Part shown: positions 52,683 through 63,600 of the stretch, in pieces
Numbering within the stretch: position 1 is the first letter of the stretch
Layout of the letters: each line of letters opens with the position of its first letter
Assembly: GCA_039583875.1 (NCBI GenBank)
Contig: CM077166.1
Location: forward strand, 76,858,564-76,922,563
Source of the DNA: Platanthera guangdongensis
Lineage: Eukaryota; Streptophyta; Magnoliopsida; Asparagales; Orchidaceae
DNA length: 64,000 nt
Reading direction: 5' to 3'
The notes under the pieces: generated by a model
What the model saw: the letters and a program-made list of their open reading frames with translations, nothing else
Database searches by the model: none
Told to the model about the DNA's origin: nothing
Program-made: the position numbers and the translations under genes

Positions 52683-53862
52683 TTCATAACTGTTATATTG
52701 AAAGCAAACTATTTTTCCATCTTCAAGTTTCACCACGGAATTTTTGATAATATTTTTATCCTTGTCTTAAATTTATTATAATTAATTTGCACGTCTAACA
52801 TCACTGACATATGTTGTGCTGTCAAATTTTTTTCAAGCATGACCTTAATCTTTACCAATCATTTTATCTATTTTACGGGCCATAAAATAATCAATTTGTG
52901 ACTTATTTGATTCGTTTTTAAACGTAATTAACATTTTTCCTCTTCATGAAAATCGTATTTGTCACAATCAGCTTATGTATTATGGCAAATTCTAAAATGG
53001 TTTTTTTTTTCATTTCTTTCTTCATACCAAATCCTTCATGAACAATTATATAATCTATATTTATCTTCTTTATATGTTCATTTAAGTCTCTTTCTATGAA
53101 AATCTTTTCTCTTTATGGAATTTTCTATACTAAATTATGTAAGTCTTCCTAAAATTATACTTTAATAGCTTCACTTAATCCTACTAATGGCGCATAAGCA
53201 CTGATCACATTAATAATTTTCTTTCTTATGACCAATTTATGAGCGAAGATCATATCACTTTTTCTATTTACCCCAACAACTTCATCTCTCCCAGTAGCAT
53301 CCACAATAATTATGAATTCATTGTTTGTTTTATTTTTTTGTGTACCATAATTTAAAACTTAAAATGTCTAAAAATTTAACTTTTTCACACACTCATCTAG
53401 TCGCTTGCGTCTTATAAGATACATATCCTTCTTCAAAACATTGTATCCACTACTTTCGTCGTTTTTCACATTAGCGTAAATATATTCCAACTTTCAAATC
53501 TAAATCGATCACAAATCCTACGATATACTTACCTAGGGCGTCTAATATGTGAGAACCTTGTCTATTCAACATTACACACAAGTCATTTTAGAGGTATAAC
53601 GATCTTTGCCAAGATGTCACATTCGGACCATATAATGAGGACTGTTACATATTTAACACTACACCCAAATCCTGGATATGTGGCAGTCCTTGTCAAGACA
53701 ATGCATTCGGGCCATACGACGCATTCCTTAGGGGGAACAACCTAATTTTTAGCACAATTTCTCAAATAATCCATATTAATAAGGGCGATTAAATTTTACG
53801 TCAACCGTCTACCTAACACAACCCTCGCCATTTTTCATCTGAGCTTGGGCTCGGCATAGGCA
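52683..53862 (-). pseudogene. RTE-type LINE, endonuclease region and 5' part, minus strand
   Basis: From 53460 down the minus strand gives 'DEVVGVNRKSDMIFAHKLVI', 'RKKIINVISAYAPLVGLSEA', 'FIERDLNEHI', 'VHEGFGMKKEMKKKTILEFA', 'IIHKLIVTNTIFMKRKN' and 'YFMARKIDKM', the order of an APE-type endonuclease (SAYAP is the characteristic motif). Multiple stops. 53500-53862 looks like the 5' leader of the same family ('cctaacacaaccctcgcc', 'gggcc.tacgacgcattcct'). With 48607-49938 it forms one RTE copy split by an LTR element at 49940-52680. Confidence 0.75.
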
Positions 53863-53925
53863 ATGTGATCAAATTAAGGAAAATTAATTAATAAATAAAT
53901 AAATGCTCACAAGTTGACACGACAA

Positions 53926-54538
53926 TAGGGTGGCAAACGAGCCGAGCTTGGCAAAAATAGCCGGCTCGAGCTCGAACTTGTTTTTTTGAGCTCGAGCTCG
54001 ACGAGCTTGTGTTTAATGAGCTCGAGCTCGAGCTCGGCAGAGCTCGACGAGCTCCACAACAGCCTCTCCACGTGCTCGACGGAGCTCCTAGCCCTCTTCG
54101 TCCGCCTTCCACCGTCAGTCGCTGTCTGCCAGCTCGCCGCTAGCGAGAAAAGTGTGCTCTGCAGCCGCTCGGTCCGCTCCATGAGAAGCCCTGGCAGGGA
54201 AGGTTGAAAGAGAAGATGAACCGGAGTTTATTATTATTATATAATAATATTTATCAAAAATATTAATATAATATATATAATATATATATAATATATTATA
54301 TATATTATAAATTGCGCTCTACAACCGCTCACCTCGGTACCTGCGGTTCTTATATTATAATATTATATATATATAAAGCTCGCAAGCCCATGAACGAGGT
54401 TTACTGGGCTCGAGCTCAGCTCGAAAGCAAGCTCGAGCTCGTCGAGCTCTCGAGCTCGACAGGCTCGAGCTCGAGTCGAGTTTTTTTCGAGCCAGCTCGT
54501 CGAGCTCTCGAACCGGCTCAACTCAACTTGCACCCCTA
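53926..54538. mobile_element. hAT-type MITE, 613 bp, 8-bp target duplication
   Basis: CACGACAA stands on both sides (53918-53925 and 54539-54546). The element begins TAGGGTGGCAAACGAGCCG and ends as the complement of TAGGGGTGCAAGTTGAGTTG, imperfect terminal repeats of the widespread hAT MITE type. Both halves are packed with GAGCTCGAGCTCG words that pair across the element, around an AT-rich core (54220-54360). ORFs within it are by-products. The uninterrupted counterpart at 16.53 kb acts as an empty site. Confidence 0.9.
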
Positions 54539-54735
54539 CACGACAACCGGAACGATAATTTGTACGAAGAACAGTAGACGATGTCACATCGATAACATTT
54601 AAAAATTAATTCAATATTATTACCATTTTCGATAAATGATGTATATTATGATCACAGGAATAAATTTTTATTAGGTTGGTGAGAGAAGAGTCATAACCAT
54701 CCCATCATCATTATCATGGTCAACATTAATCTTAA

Positions 54736-56123
54736 TGATGCAGGACAGCACGTAGGGTTTCCGCGTCTGTCGGCTTTTTTTAGGAAACTCTAAATGCATG
54801 CAATATTTAATAAAATTTTGCAAAAACTTGAGTAGGTGTTGCACTTTGAGAAACAAAGCAACTTATATTTTTATAAAGCACAAAAGAACTATTTTGTTTG
54901 AAATGAATTTTCTTGAAAATAAATGGTTCAATTATAAATCCGGGGAAGGAAGTTTGCAACTTTTGTTTTGTTCCGCTTGTCGTACAAAATGGAAATCGTG
55001 AACTCCAAATACATTTCCATTTAGAGTTTTCTACGTAGCGTTCGCTGATAAAATTCGGGCAAAAACCCAACAATGCATCTACAATCCTAAGAGAAAATGT
55101 AGACACAAGCAAAGGAGGGGGAAGAATCAAGTTACCCGCGGAAAGAGACGTATTTTCGTATTCGAAGTCGATGGCGATCCCGCGAGAAACTCCTCGTCCC
55201 CTTCGATCTCTCTCTCCGAGGTCGGCCGCTTTCGCACACGGGCACCACGGAGGAAATTCGCTCACTCACACACTCGAGTGTCTCCACGAAATCTCTAAAC
55301 ACTAACTAAATTTCACTCACTACTCTAAAACAGAAATTAAAAAATCAACACAGCAATCTTCATCAACATTCACGTACCCTAACACAACTGTTCATCTTCC
55401 ATGCCACCGGAAGGCAAACACTAAGGGAAAATAGTAAGCAAACACTAAGAATCAACTCTCATTTCATCTCCTAAAGAAAACTACAGCAAACAATCAATCA
55501 CTCCTAATCTCACTTACAGCACTCATCAACAGGAATCATCAAACGCAATGATCAAAAATTTCATCAACAACATCAACCACCCCCCATTTACAGAATTGGG
55601 AGCCCCTTTTATAGGGTTACAATAAAACTGAAAATGAAATCAAAATAAACTCAAACAAAATAGACTTGATCCCTGTTCTCCAGTGGGACATGGCATCGTG
55701 GAGGGTAAAGGACGTGGCTTGACGCAGTGTTCCAACTGGCGGTGGCACTTGCGGTGGAAACTGCAGTAGTTGTAGGCGGCGTCGTGGGGCGGTGATGTGT
55801 GGGATGTGTCGAAGCTATCGTGAGTTGACCTCGCGTGCTGGCCGACGAACCGAGCGGAGTGCAGGAAGTCAATGCCCTAATTGCGGGAATGTTGGACCGG
55901 CTGATTTTGGGAAGGTTTTATAACATATAAATGTTATATATACATATATGTGTGCGTGTGTTTTTACACATACGAAAATTTGCAAAAACACACTAATTGC
56001 AAAATTACTAAAAATGCAAAATTGACACACACAAAAACATGCATGACTCGGGGCCGATAGAGGTCCGGCCAAGTGGGGCGTCGGGTACTTTTGTGACGTT
56101 CAGATCGGAGCTGGTCTCCACCA
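54736..56123 (-). mobile_element. Probable solo LTR, 1388 bp
   Basis: The insertion starts TGATGCAGGACAGC and ends GGTCTCCACCA, so it is TG...CA on either strand. It is flanked by CTTAA (54731-54735) and CTTAT (56124-56128), a 5-bp duplication with one change. Counterparts at 16.73 and 57.03 kb lack it. On the minus strand a TATAAAAGG box near 55605 lies about 520 bp inside, fitting a U3 promoter, hence minus orientation. No primer site or purine tract is inside. The 152-codon minus-strand ORF (54807-55265) resembles nothing known and is probably LTR sequence. Confidence 0.65.
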
Positions 56124-56330
56124 CTTATTCAAACTGTTTGGTGTGGCTTTCTTAATCCTCCATTTATATTATTGTGAAATATTGTACGAGATGTTAAACC
56201 TATAATTTGAAAAACATTCTCAAAAGTTTCTATACATGCCAAAATTGTTCTACTTTTTCCTTCCGATCATTGATACTGTTTTACTTGCTCACTCTAATGG
56301 GTTCACTTTGTACCCTTTGCCATGCATGTC

Positions 56331-57051
56331 AAAACTACTTAATTTTTTTTTCAACTAACACACTGTATTAAGACAATCTACTAAATTAGACTACTTTTTC
56401 TTTCTAATTTTGCTCACGCTACTTAAATATAATAACACATTTTTATTCTTAATATTTAGTACTAATTTTTATTTTGAATACAAATAACTATATAAAACGA
56501 AATTTTGATATATAATATAATTGTTATTTAGGAATAAAAGATTTTATATAATATATGTTTTAATTAATATTTATATTATATATGAATCTTCGTACCCTAA
56601 TATGTTTCATTGCGAATGAAAATAATCATATAACACAATTATATAATACAATAATATAGTACAATAATAATATAATAATAAACTAGTGAAACAAGCAGTA
56701 ATTTGCATAGGTGAATCTAAGTGCACAGTCCGTTCTTTTAATGTTTCTCCGGGAGGTAGATGCAATGGAATAACCTGAAATATCTTATCAAATTAGGGAA
56801 AATTATTAGCAACTAGAAATATGCTCACAAGTTGACACTGAAACAGGAATGGTAATTTGTACAAAGAAAAGTAGTAGATCTATCCATAAAGTTAAAAATT
56901 AATTCAGCATTATTAGCATTTGCTTCCATAAATAATGAATATTACTATTACAGGAATTAATTTCGTGTTGAGTTGGTCAGTAGAGAGTCATAGCCATCCC
57001 ATTGTCATCATGGTCTACATTTATCTTATTTAAACTATTTGGTGTGGCTTT
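56331..57051 (-). repeat. KH-gene intron plus degenerate exon, tandem unit
   Basis: 56355-56700 is the downstream intron (matching 46985-47345 and 57990-58345). At 56709-56774 lies the exon scrap (minus strand VIPLHLPPGETLKERTVHL with acceptor TTTCAG), truncated after about 20 codons, so it lost the final helix. 56775-57051 is the upstream intron. With its neighbours this forms a head-to-tail array of roughly 1-kb units. Confidence 0.75.
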
Positions 57052-57890
57052 ATTAATAGGGCGTTGTTACGTGCACGCCATTTTTGGCTATGTGCACACC
57101 ATTTTTGTCTATGTTCACACCAAATTCTTAAAATAAAGTGCGATATTAGGTGCACACCACTTTTGACTATGTGCACATCAAACTCTTAAAATAAAAAATA
57201 TCACTACTTTTTTTAAAATCACACTCATATTAAACCTAAGCGCACACCCCACTCCTATTTTCTCCCGAAAGCCGAAACTCTACCCTCGCCCCAGCTTCAG
57301 TCTCGCTTCACATGACATACAAGTAGAGTTGGATGAGATACTCCAAAAATACAATACATCATCAGCTATTCAAAAAAATGAATAGAAAAGAAAACTATGC
57401 GAGTTATTGGATTCTACAGCAAGCCGAACTGTAGAACATTTGATTCCGAGTCGCTTAAAAGGGTGACCAAAAGAAAGCTTGAACAAGCAAAATGACCGTG
57501 CAGGTATTAATATTCAATTTTAAATAACTTACAAATATTTTTTTTATTTAAGACAACTAATATTCATATTTTTATGTTCGTGCATGTCTACATGAACTTA
57601 AAAATGAACAGTGCAAATTTTTAGTTATATCGGTGGAAATGATTTGAGATTTTTGTTTTTTATTTTGTTTGTTTTTGTTGGTTTGAAATGTAAAATGAAA
57701 AAAATCTTTTTTATTTGAAGTAAAAAAAAACTATAAACTTTATTTTTGGGTTTGTTTAACAATTTGGCATGCAAATAAAATTTATGGTGTTTACTTGACA
57801 TTTTGGCCAGCAAAAAAAATTTATGATGTGCACATATCAATAGTGTGCACATAGCCAAAAGTGATGTGCACGTAACAGCGCCCTATTAAT
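57052..57890. mobile_element. Non-autonomous TIR element, 827 bp
   Basis: The element 57058-57884 begins AGGGCGTTGTTACGTGCAC and ends as the complement of AGGGCGCTGTTACGTGCAC: 18 of 19 bases of the terminal repeat agree. ATTAAT stands on both sides (57052-57057; 57885-57890), while the empty sister copy at 16.76 kb has a single TTTATTAATCC. Because ATTAAT is itself palindromic, the true duplication could be TA, TTA/TAA or TTAA, so the superfamily is open. Subterminal GTGCACA and TGGCTATGTGCACACCA words recur at both ends. There is no transposase. Confidence 0.85.
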
Positions 57891-58370
57891 ACTCTGTTTA
57901 AACCTATTATTTGAAAAACATTCTCACTAGTTTCTATCCATGTCACAATTGTCTTAGTTTTTCTTCTTCCTGATCCTCAATATTTTTTAAGTACACACAC
58001 AAACACACGTGTGTGTGTGTGGATGGACACACTCTGTATCAAGGCAATCTACTAATTGGACTACTTTTTCTTTCTAATTTTGAGATGCTACTTCAATATA
58101 ATAACACATTTATATATTTAATATTTAATACTTATTTTTATTAGGAATACAATAACTATATAAAATGAAATTTTGATATTTAATATAATTGTTATCTAAA
58201 AAATAATTATATAATATAATTCTTAAAATTTATATTATATATGATACTCCGTACACTAATATATATTTTCCGGTAATAATGAAAATAATTATATAATGCT
58301 ATTATGTAATAATATAAATATTTAAACAAGTGAAATGAGCAGTTACGCATAGGTGAGGTGACAATACCTA
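57891..58370 (-). repeat. KH-gene intron copy, last unit of the array
   Basis: 57891-57965 completes the unit interrupted by the TIR element; 57990-58345 is another downstream-intron copy ('tatcaaggcaatctactaatt', 'tttaatataattgttatct', 'agtgaaatgagcagttacgcataggtga'). The unit ends near 58360 just where the exon should begin. A (TG)n/(CA)n microsatellite lies at 57975-58020. Confidence 0.7.
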
Positions 58371-59580
58371 TGGTCATCATTCGGTGTTCCTCTCTACGGT
58401 TTAAAGGTGCACAAGCCGTTGGAAGGAGGTGGCAGGTTGGATGAGGTGTTGGCGGTAAAGGGAATGTTGGAGAAGCTGAATAAGACTATGGAATAGCCGA
58501 AGGTGTTGGACGACGGCTCTAGGATAGGTGGCGCGCGGGAGGTTGAAGTAGAAGGGTGAATCATGCGGTCGACGCTTGCGAGGACATCGGAGTTGGAATC
58601 GTCGAGCGTGTAGCTGTTGTTGTGTGCGGCAGCGAGTGTCGATCGGGCGAGGTGCGGTGTAGGCGGATCGAGGGTATCAAGCAGTCTTGGCTAGATTGAA
58701 CCAATTGGTGTAAGGTTTTGACGAAACCCTAAAGGAGCAGGAGGTCGGGTCAATTAATATGGGCTAGCTACGTCGTATCGCGAACAAGAACATGAATAAG
58801 AAATTGCACTACATGAAATAAAAGATGCAACTCAGATCACACGCTCTCGCAGAGCACCAGTGAAGGCGCGCCGCGACCAACTCGCATGTATTCCCGCAGG
58901 AGGCGGTGACCCGCTGCTCGTTCGGTCGATGGAAGTCAATGGTCGCGTCAGGGCGTTCGACTCAAGTCATTTTCATATTTTGCGTTTTTATTTAGATATG
59001 TATTTAGCCCCCGATCGGCCTGGACAGTCTGAGCCGTCCGATGCGGGCAGTTTAATTCCAGTTTGTGATGTGCAGTTAATAGGCGGTTTTTATTTTAAGA
59101 ATTAAGAATAGCAGGTGGTGGATTGGATGGAGGCATCGTGGGTTTTGTGAACAGCAAAACTGTCGGTCACTAACAGGAGCAGCTCCTGGATAACTTCCCT
59201 CGGTGAGACGCTGAGCACATCCTTCGCCCTTCTCCGCTCAACTCCAGCCACCGCCAGCCCTGCCACCATTCCCTTCCAGCCCGCACTCCCTTTTAACCCG
59301 AACTCACCCCGACGGCCACCTCCAGTCAGCAACCTCCACTCCCAGTTCTATCACAACCACCGCGCCTGAAGTCTGCCCCTTCCCACCTCCTCCGCCAACG
59401 AAAACACTAATTCCTGACTTCCCCGTCTTCCTCTTCCACGAAACCACTTCAGAAGACCACTCCCGTCTATGGCCTCCACCCCATCCAATACAGAGATTCC
59501 CCCTCCAGCACGTCGGCCTCCACCCGATCCCAACCAGATTCTCCACTCTTCTCCTCCCCTAACTGTTAACTTCCTAGACC
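58371..59580. other. Unassigned; likely 5' leader of the following retroelement
   Basis: GC-rich DNA with an 81-codon frame (58860-59105, 'VNGRVRAFDSSHFHILRFYL') of unknown identity; 59100-59580 is C/T-rich and proline-coding as often seen before gypsy gag. I found no LTR end or primer site that would bound the element at 59.6-64 kb. Confidence 0.35.
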
Positions 59581-59589
59581 CTAGAGGAG

Positions 59590-60462
59590 GATGACATCAC
59601 CCCACGGATCCGTATTGATGCTCCCACCTTCGATGGGAGCCTGTACCCGCAGGCGTTTAGCGATTGGCTCATGGATATGGATCACTATTTTAACTGCTTT
59701 GACATGAGTGATGAGAGACGTATACGGTTCGCGAAGATGAAGTTGATTGGTCAAACGAAAATTCATTGGTCAAGTTTAAAGAGGTCACTTGAGCGGGATG
59801 ATTACTATTTTATCACTCGATGGGACGAGATGAAGCAGTGTTTACAAGATAAATACCTCCCCGCTTCATATCGAGATCAGCTCCTAGATCAGCTTTACGC
59901 GTTACGTCAAGGGACTCTCTTTGTAGCTGATTATATGTCACGATTTGACGAACTAGTAGTTCATAGCGACATTATGGAGGAGCCCATCGCCACTGCCTCA
60001 TGCTTTCGTGCGGGCCTTAGAACAGACATCTGAAGGGAACTGATTCCTCATAGGATGGAGACGGTTGAGCAGGTCTTTCAATTCGCACTTGAGTACGAGC
60101 AGTATTTGCGTACTGCAGGCCCGAGACAGGTCTCCACTAGGCCAGATGCCACCATAGTTAGGAGACCCACCCCTACTACGATTACTACCACCCCTCACGC
60201 TCCCGCAAACGCGACGAGGAAAGTTATCGTCCCTGGAGGCCCGAAACCTGGGGGCGTCCAATGTTATCGCTGTTCCGGCAGAGAGGATTTTGCAACGCAA
60301 TGCCCTACCAGGAACTTACTGATTGAGGATTTTGGAGAGTCCGGCAGTGAGGCCGAGGATGTCGTCGTTGAGGAAGTTACGGTCGTAAGGATGGGAGAGC
60401 GATGTCGAGAGATAGCTAGAGGTCGGATTCCTTCGTTGTGTCCTCTACACCACACGGGCTGA
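59590..60462 (+). pseudogene. Chromovirus gag, one in-frame stop, altered zinc knuckle
   Basis: The coding frame reads 'RIRIDAPTFDGSLYPQAFSD', 'WLMDMDHYFNCFDMS', 'RIRFAKMKLIGQTKIHW', 'WDEMKQCLQDKYLPASYRDQ', 'QGTLFVADYMSRFDEL' and 'FRAGLRTDI', then TGA (60031-60033), then in the same frame 'RELIPHRMETVEQVFQFALE'. The stop sits where CGA (Arg) would be natural, as CpG decay produces. The knuckle CYRCSGREDFATQC (60262-60303) has Asp in place of the zinc-binding His. Gag forms the particle and binds the RNA. The frame used by the ATG at 59591 differs from the domain frame, so the true start lies upstream or was lost. Confidence 0.85.
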
Positions 60463-60990
60463 GGAGAATTGGCGTCGCACCACTATCTTTTTCACATATT
60501 TCTGAGCACAGGAGGCCTCTGCAAGCTTGCTATTGATAGTGGGAATTGCGTCAACATTATTGCTAAGAAAGGACTAGAGAGGATGCAGCTGACAGCCGAG
60601 CCACATCCCCATCCCTATCGAGTTTTGTGGGTGGATAAATCCACCATTCATGTCACGCAGCGGCGGCTGGTTCCGATCCAATTAGCGACTACCGAGGATC
60701 AGGTATGGTGCGATGTCATCCTTATGGACGTCGCCCATGTCCATCTTGGGATACCCTGGCTATACGACCGCGACGCCACATGATATGGTCGGTCCAATGC
60801 GTGTGTATTTTTCGACAAGGGTCGGAAGATCACCCTTACCCCGACTCAGCCCAGGGATACTCCCAAAGGCAAGGTCAATTGTTTGGTTAGTGCGGGATCA
60901 TCAAGGCCCCTACATGTTTTGAGGAGAGATGAGTTCCTGAGAGAGAGTCTAAAGTTTGGGGTCATGTTTATCGTAGTAGCCACGATGGCA
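60463..60990 (+). pseudogene. Chromovirus protease
   Basis: The same frame as gag, after a TGA at 60460, continues 'GGLCKLAIDSGNCVNIIAKK', the retropepsin-like active site DSG (about 60535-60543), 'GLERMQLTAEPHPHPYRVLW' and 'HVHLGIPWLYDRDAT', then a stop at 60781. Beyond it 'LTPTQPRDTPKGK' and 'SLKFGVMFIVVAT' link to RT. The domain would cut the polyprotein. The active site is intact, but the frame is interrupted at both ends. Confidence 0.8.
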
Positions 60991-60999
60991 GCCGAGACC

Positions 61000-61800
61000 C
61001 CTAGGGAGACTGTATTGCCGACCCGGATGTTCGGCAGGTGTTGGATGACTACATAGACATTATGCCCGAGGAGTTCCCCGACGAGCTTCCCCCACTGAGA
61101 GATATCCAACATGCGATCGATCTGATTCCCGGGGAATCTTTGCTCAACCTCCCTCATTATCGCTTAAATCCGGCAGAGCATGCCGAACTCAAGCGGCAAG
61201 TCGATGATCTACTGATGAAGAGGTTTATCCGAGAGAGTTTGAGTCCGTGCACCGTACCGGCCCTTCTTACCCCGAAGGACGGGAGCTGGCGCATGTGTAT
61301 CGATAGTCGTGTCATAAACAACATCACGGTGAAGTATCTCTTTCCGATTCTCAACCTCAATGACCTCCTGGACTCGATGACTGGTGCCCAGAAATTTTCG
61401 AAGATAGATCTTCGCAGTGGGTACCACCAGATTAGAGTTAGAGAGGGGGATGAGTGGAAGACGACCTTCAAGACGAAGAATGGTTTATACGAGCGGTTGG
61501 TGATGTCGTTCGGATTATCGAACGCATCTGTACATTTATGAGGGCGATGACTCAGGTTCTGCGGCCCTATGTGGGCAAATTCTTGATCGTATACTTTGAT
61601 GATATTTTGATATACAGGTAGGGCCGCATTGAGCACTTGCGTCATATTCGCCTTGTATTTGAGCTCCTTTGGAAGGAGCATCTCTATATCAACTTGAAAA
61701 AGTGCTCATTCCTGTACTCATCCGTTCACTTCCTAGGTTACGTAGTATCAGCCTCTGGTATTTCTGCGGACCCTGAGAAGGTCAGGGTAATTCGAGAGTG
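61000..61800 (+). pseudogene. Chromovirus reverse transcriptase
   Basis: A frame opens near 61035 ('YIDIMPEEFPDELPPLRDIQ', 'HAIDLIPGESLLNLPHYRLN', 'RFIRESLSPCTVPALLTPKD', 'GSWRMCIDSRVINNITVKYL', 'FSKIDLRSGYHQIRVREGDE', 'TTFKTKNGLYERLVMSFGLS') and shifts by one base near 61525-61530. The second frame holds the catalytic motif VYFDDILIY (YFDD at 61592-61603), then a stop (61619-61621), then 'HLRHIRLVFELLWKEHLYIN'. RT copies the element RNA into DNA. The active-site aspartates are kept. Another frameshift lies between protease and RT near 61000. Confidence 0.9.
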
Positions 61801-62400
61801 GCCCATCCCAACCAACATTCATGAGTCCCGTAGCTTTCATGGACTCGCCACTTTTTATAGGAGGTTCGTATGCGCCTTCAGCTCGATTATGGCTCCTATC
61901 ACAAGCTGCCTCCGCAAGGAAGATTTTATCTGGACAAAGGCTATCACTCGAGCCTTCGAAGAGATCAAGGAGAGATTACCCACTGCTCTTGTTTTACGCT
62001 TTCCAGATTTTTCCAGGCCCTTTGAGGTAGCTTGTGATGCATCGGGAGTTGGCATTAGCGTCATACTTGCCAGGAGGGCCACCCGGTAGCGTACTTTAGC
62101 GAGAAGTTGAACGAAGCCCGACAAAAGCACTCCAATTATGATCGGGAGTTCTATGCCATCATCCAGGCGTTGCGCTACTAGCGACATTATCTCCGCACAA
62201 GGAGTTTGTCCTATATTCAGACCATCGGGCGCTAAGATATCTTGACTCGCAAAAGAAACTGGGGCACCGACATGCCAAATGGGTGGAGTATATGCAGGAG
62301 TATCATTATGTTGTTAAGCACCCAGCAGGTGTTGAGAACAATGTCGGCTGACACCTTGAGCCGCTGCGTCAGCATACTCCACGCCATGAGCACCAGAGTC
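61801..62400 (+). pseudogene. Chromovirus RNase H
   Basis: 'NIHESRSFHGLATFYRRFVC' and 'APITSCLRKEDFIWTKAITR' are the RT-RNase H connection. 'FPDFSRPFEVACDASGVGIS' carries the first catalytic Asp (DASG). A frameshift near 62075 moves the frame to 'GHPVAYFSEKLNEARQKHSN' and 'YDREFYAIIQALRY', then TAG where TGG (Trp) is expected. The domain removes template RNA during reverse transcription. Non-functional as it stands. Confidence 0.85.
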
Positions 62401-62599
62401 GTGAGATTTAAGCAGCTAGTTGTTGTGTATCCTGAGTGCCCAGACTTTCCGGACACTTATCCCGCCCTGTCGAGGGACCCCCCGAATCTTCTCGCGGGAT
62501 ACTCAATCTTTGATGGGTATTTATTTATGGGATCTTGACTCTGCATTCCCCAGTCGTCTCTTCATGATTTCCTTATCTGGGAGCTACATGCAGGTGGGG

Positions 62600-63600
62600 C
62601 AGCATGACACTTTGGTAGAGATAAGACGATTGCACTGGTTGAGGATCGCTTCTTCTGGCCCGTCCTGAAGAAAGACGTCTCTAGTATTGTTAAACATTGT
62701 CGAGTCTGCCAAACTGCGAAGGGGTCTCGTCAGCCCGCAGGGCTCTATACTCCATTACCCGTCCCTGAGAGACCCTAGACTGATGTTAGCATGGATTTTA
62801 TCCTCGGGCTTCCTCGCAGGCTGAGAAAGTTCGACTCAATATTTGTGGTCGTGGATCATTTTTCTAAGATGGCACATTTCATCCCATGTCGCAGACTGCT
62901 GACGCCTCTCACATAGCGGCAATATTCTTTAGAGAAGTATTTAAATGTCATGATCTCCATGCATCCATCGTATCTGATCGGGACGTGCGCTCCATGAGTT
63001 ATTTCTGGAAGACCTTATGGAAAAAGACTGGCACAACCCTGAAGTTCTTCGCCTAGCACCCGCAGATGGATGGACAAACTGAAGCGGTTAACCGTAGTCT
63101 TGGGATGCTTCTTCGTTGCCTAATTGGGGATAGTCTGACTACCTGGGATTCTGTTCTCCATATAGTCGAGTTTGCGTATAATAATTTGGTCAATAGAACA
63201 ACAAGTTTGAGTTTGTTCCATGTCATATTAGGATACGAGCCTAGAAAAACCTATTGACATAGTGGATATTCCCATAGGGGCCAGACCCAGTGAGTCAGCA
63301 GAGGCCTTCATACATCATGTGTGTTCACTCCACGAGTCGGTCCGAAAAAAATGCAGCTAGTAATGATTATTATAAGAATCAAACAGACCAGCACAGGCGG
63401 GAGCAAATTTTTGAGGAGGGAGAACAAGTATTGATACGCATTCGATCTGAGAGGGTCCCGAAAGAACCAGCAAAAAAATTAAGTGAACACAGAATGGGCC
63501 CTTACACAGTTGTACGACGGATTGATACGAACGCATATGAGATAGACATTCCTCAGGAATGGGCATCAGCCGAGTATTCAACGTAAAGGATTTGACTCCT
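62600..63600 (+). pseudogene. Chromovirus integrase (HHCC, DDE, GPY/F)
   Basis: The zinc finger is seen as 'HFGRDKTIALVEDRFFWP' and 'VSSIVKHCRVCQTAKGSRQP' (62610-62735). The catalytic core follows: '[20 protein letters not shown]' (first Asp), 'SIVSDRDVRSMSYFW' (second Asp) and 'HPQMDGQTEAVNRSLG' (Glu, about 63080). The C-terminal frame 63290-63586 contains 'RMGPYTVVRRIDTNAYEI', the GPY/F motif. Stops at 62776, 62914 and 63054 and frameshifts near 63260 and 63580 break it. Integrase inserts the cDNA; all three acidic residues are still encoded. Confidence 0.9.

Larger units (their letters stand above)
53863..56330 (-). repeat. KH-gene intron copy, invaded by a hAT MITE and a solo LTR
   Basis: Host sequence at 53863-53925, 54539-54735 and 56124-56330 joins up to match 16484-16925 (AATGTGATCAAATTA, ACAAGTTGACAC, GATCACAGGAAT, GAGTCATAACCATCCCATC, TATTCAAACTGTTTGGTGTGG, CTCTAATGGGTTCAC). 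The exon that should lie left of 53863 is replaced by RTE sequence. Confidence 0.75.

Noticed and set aside
53888..54602. Serine/leucine-rich ORFs near 54 kb
   Set aside because: They translate the GAGCTC repeats of the hAT MITE in several frames.
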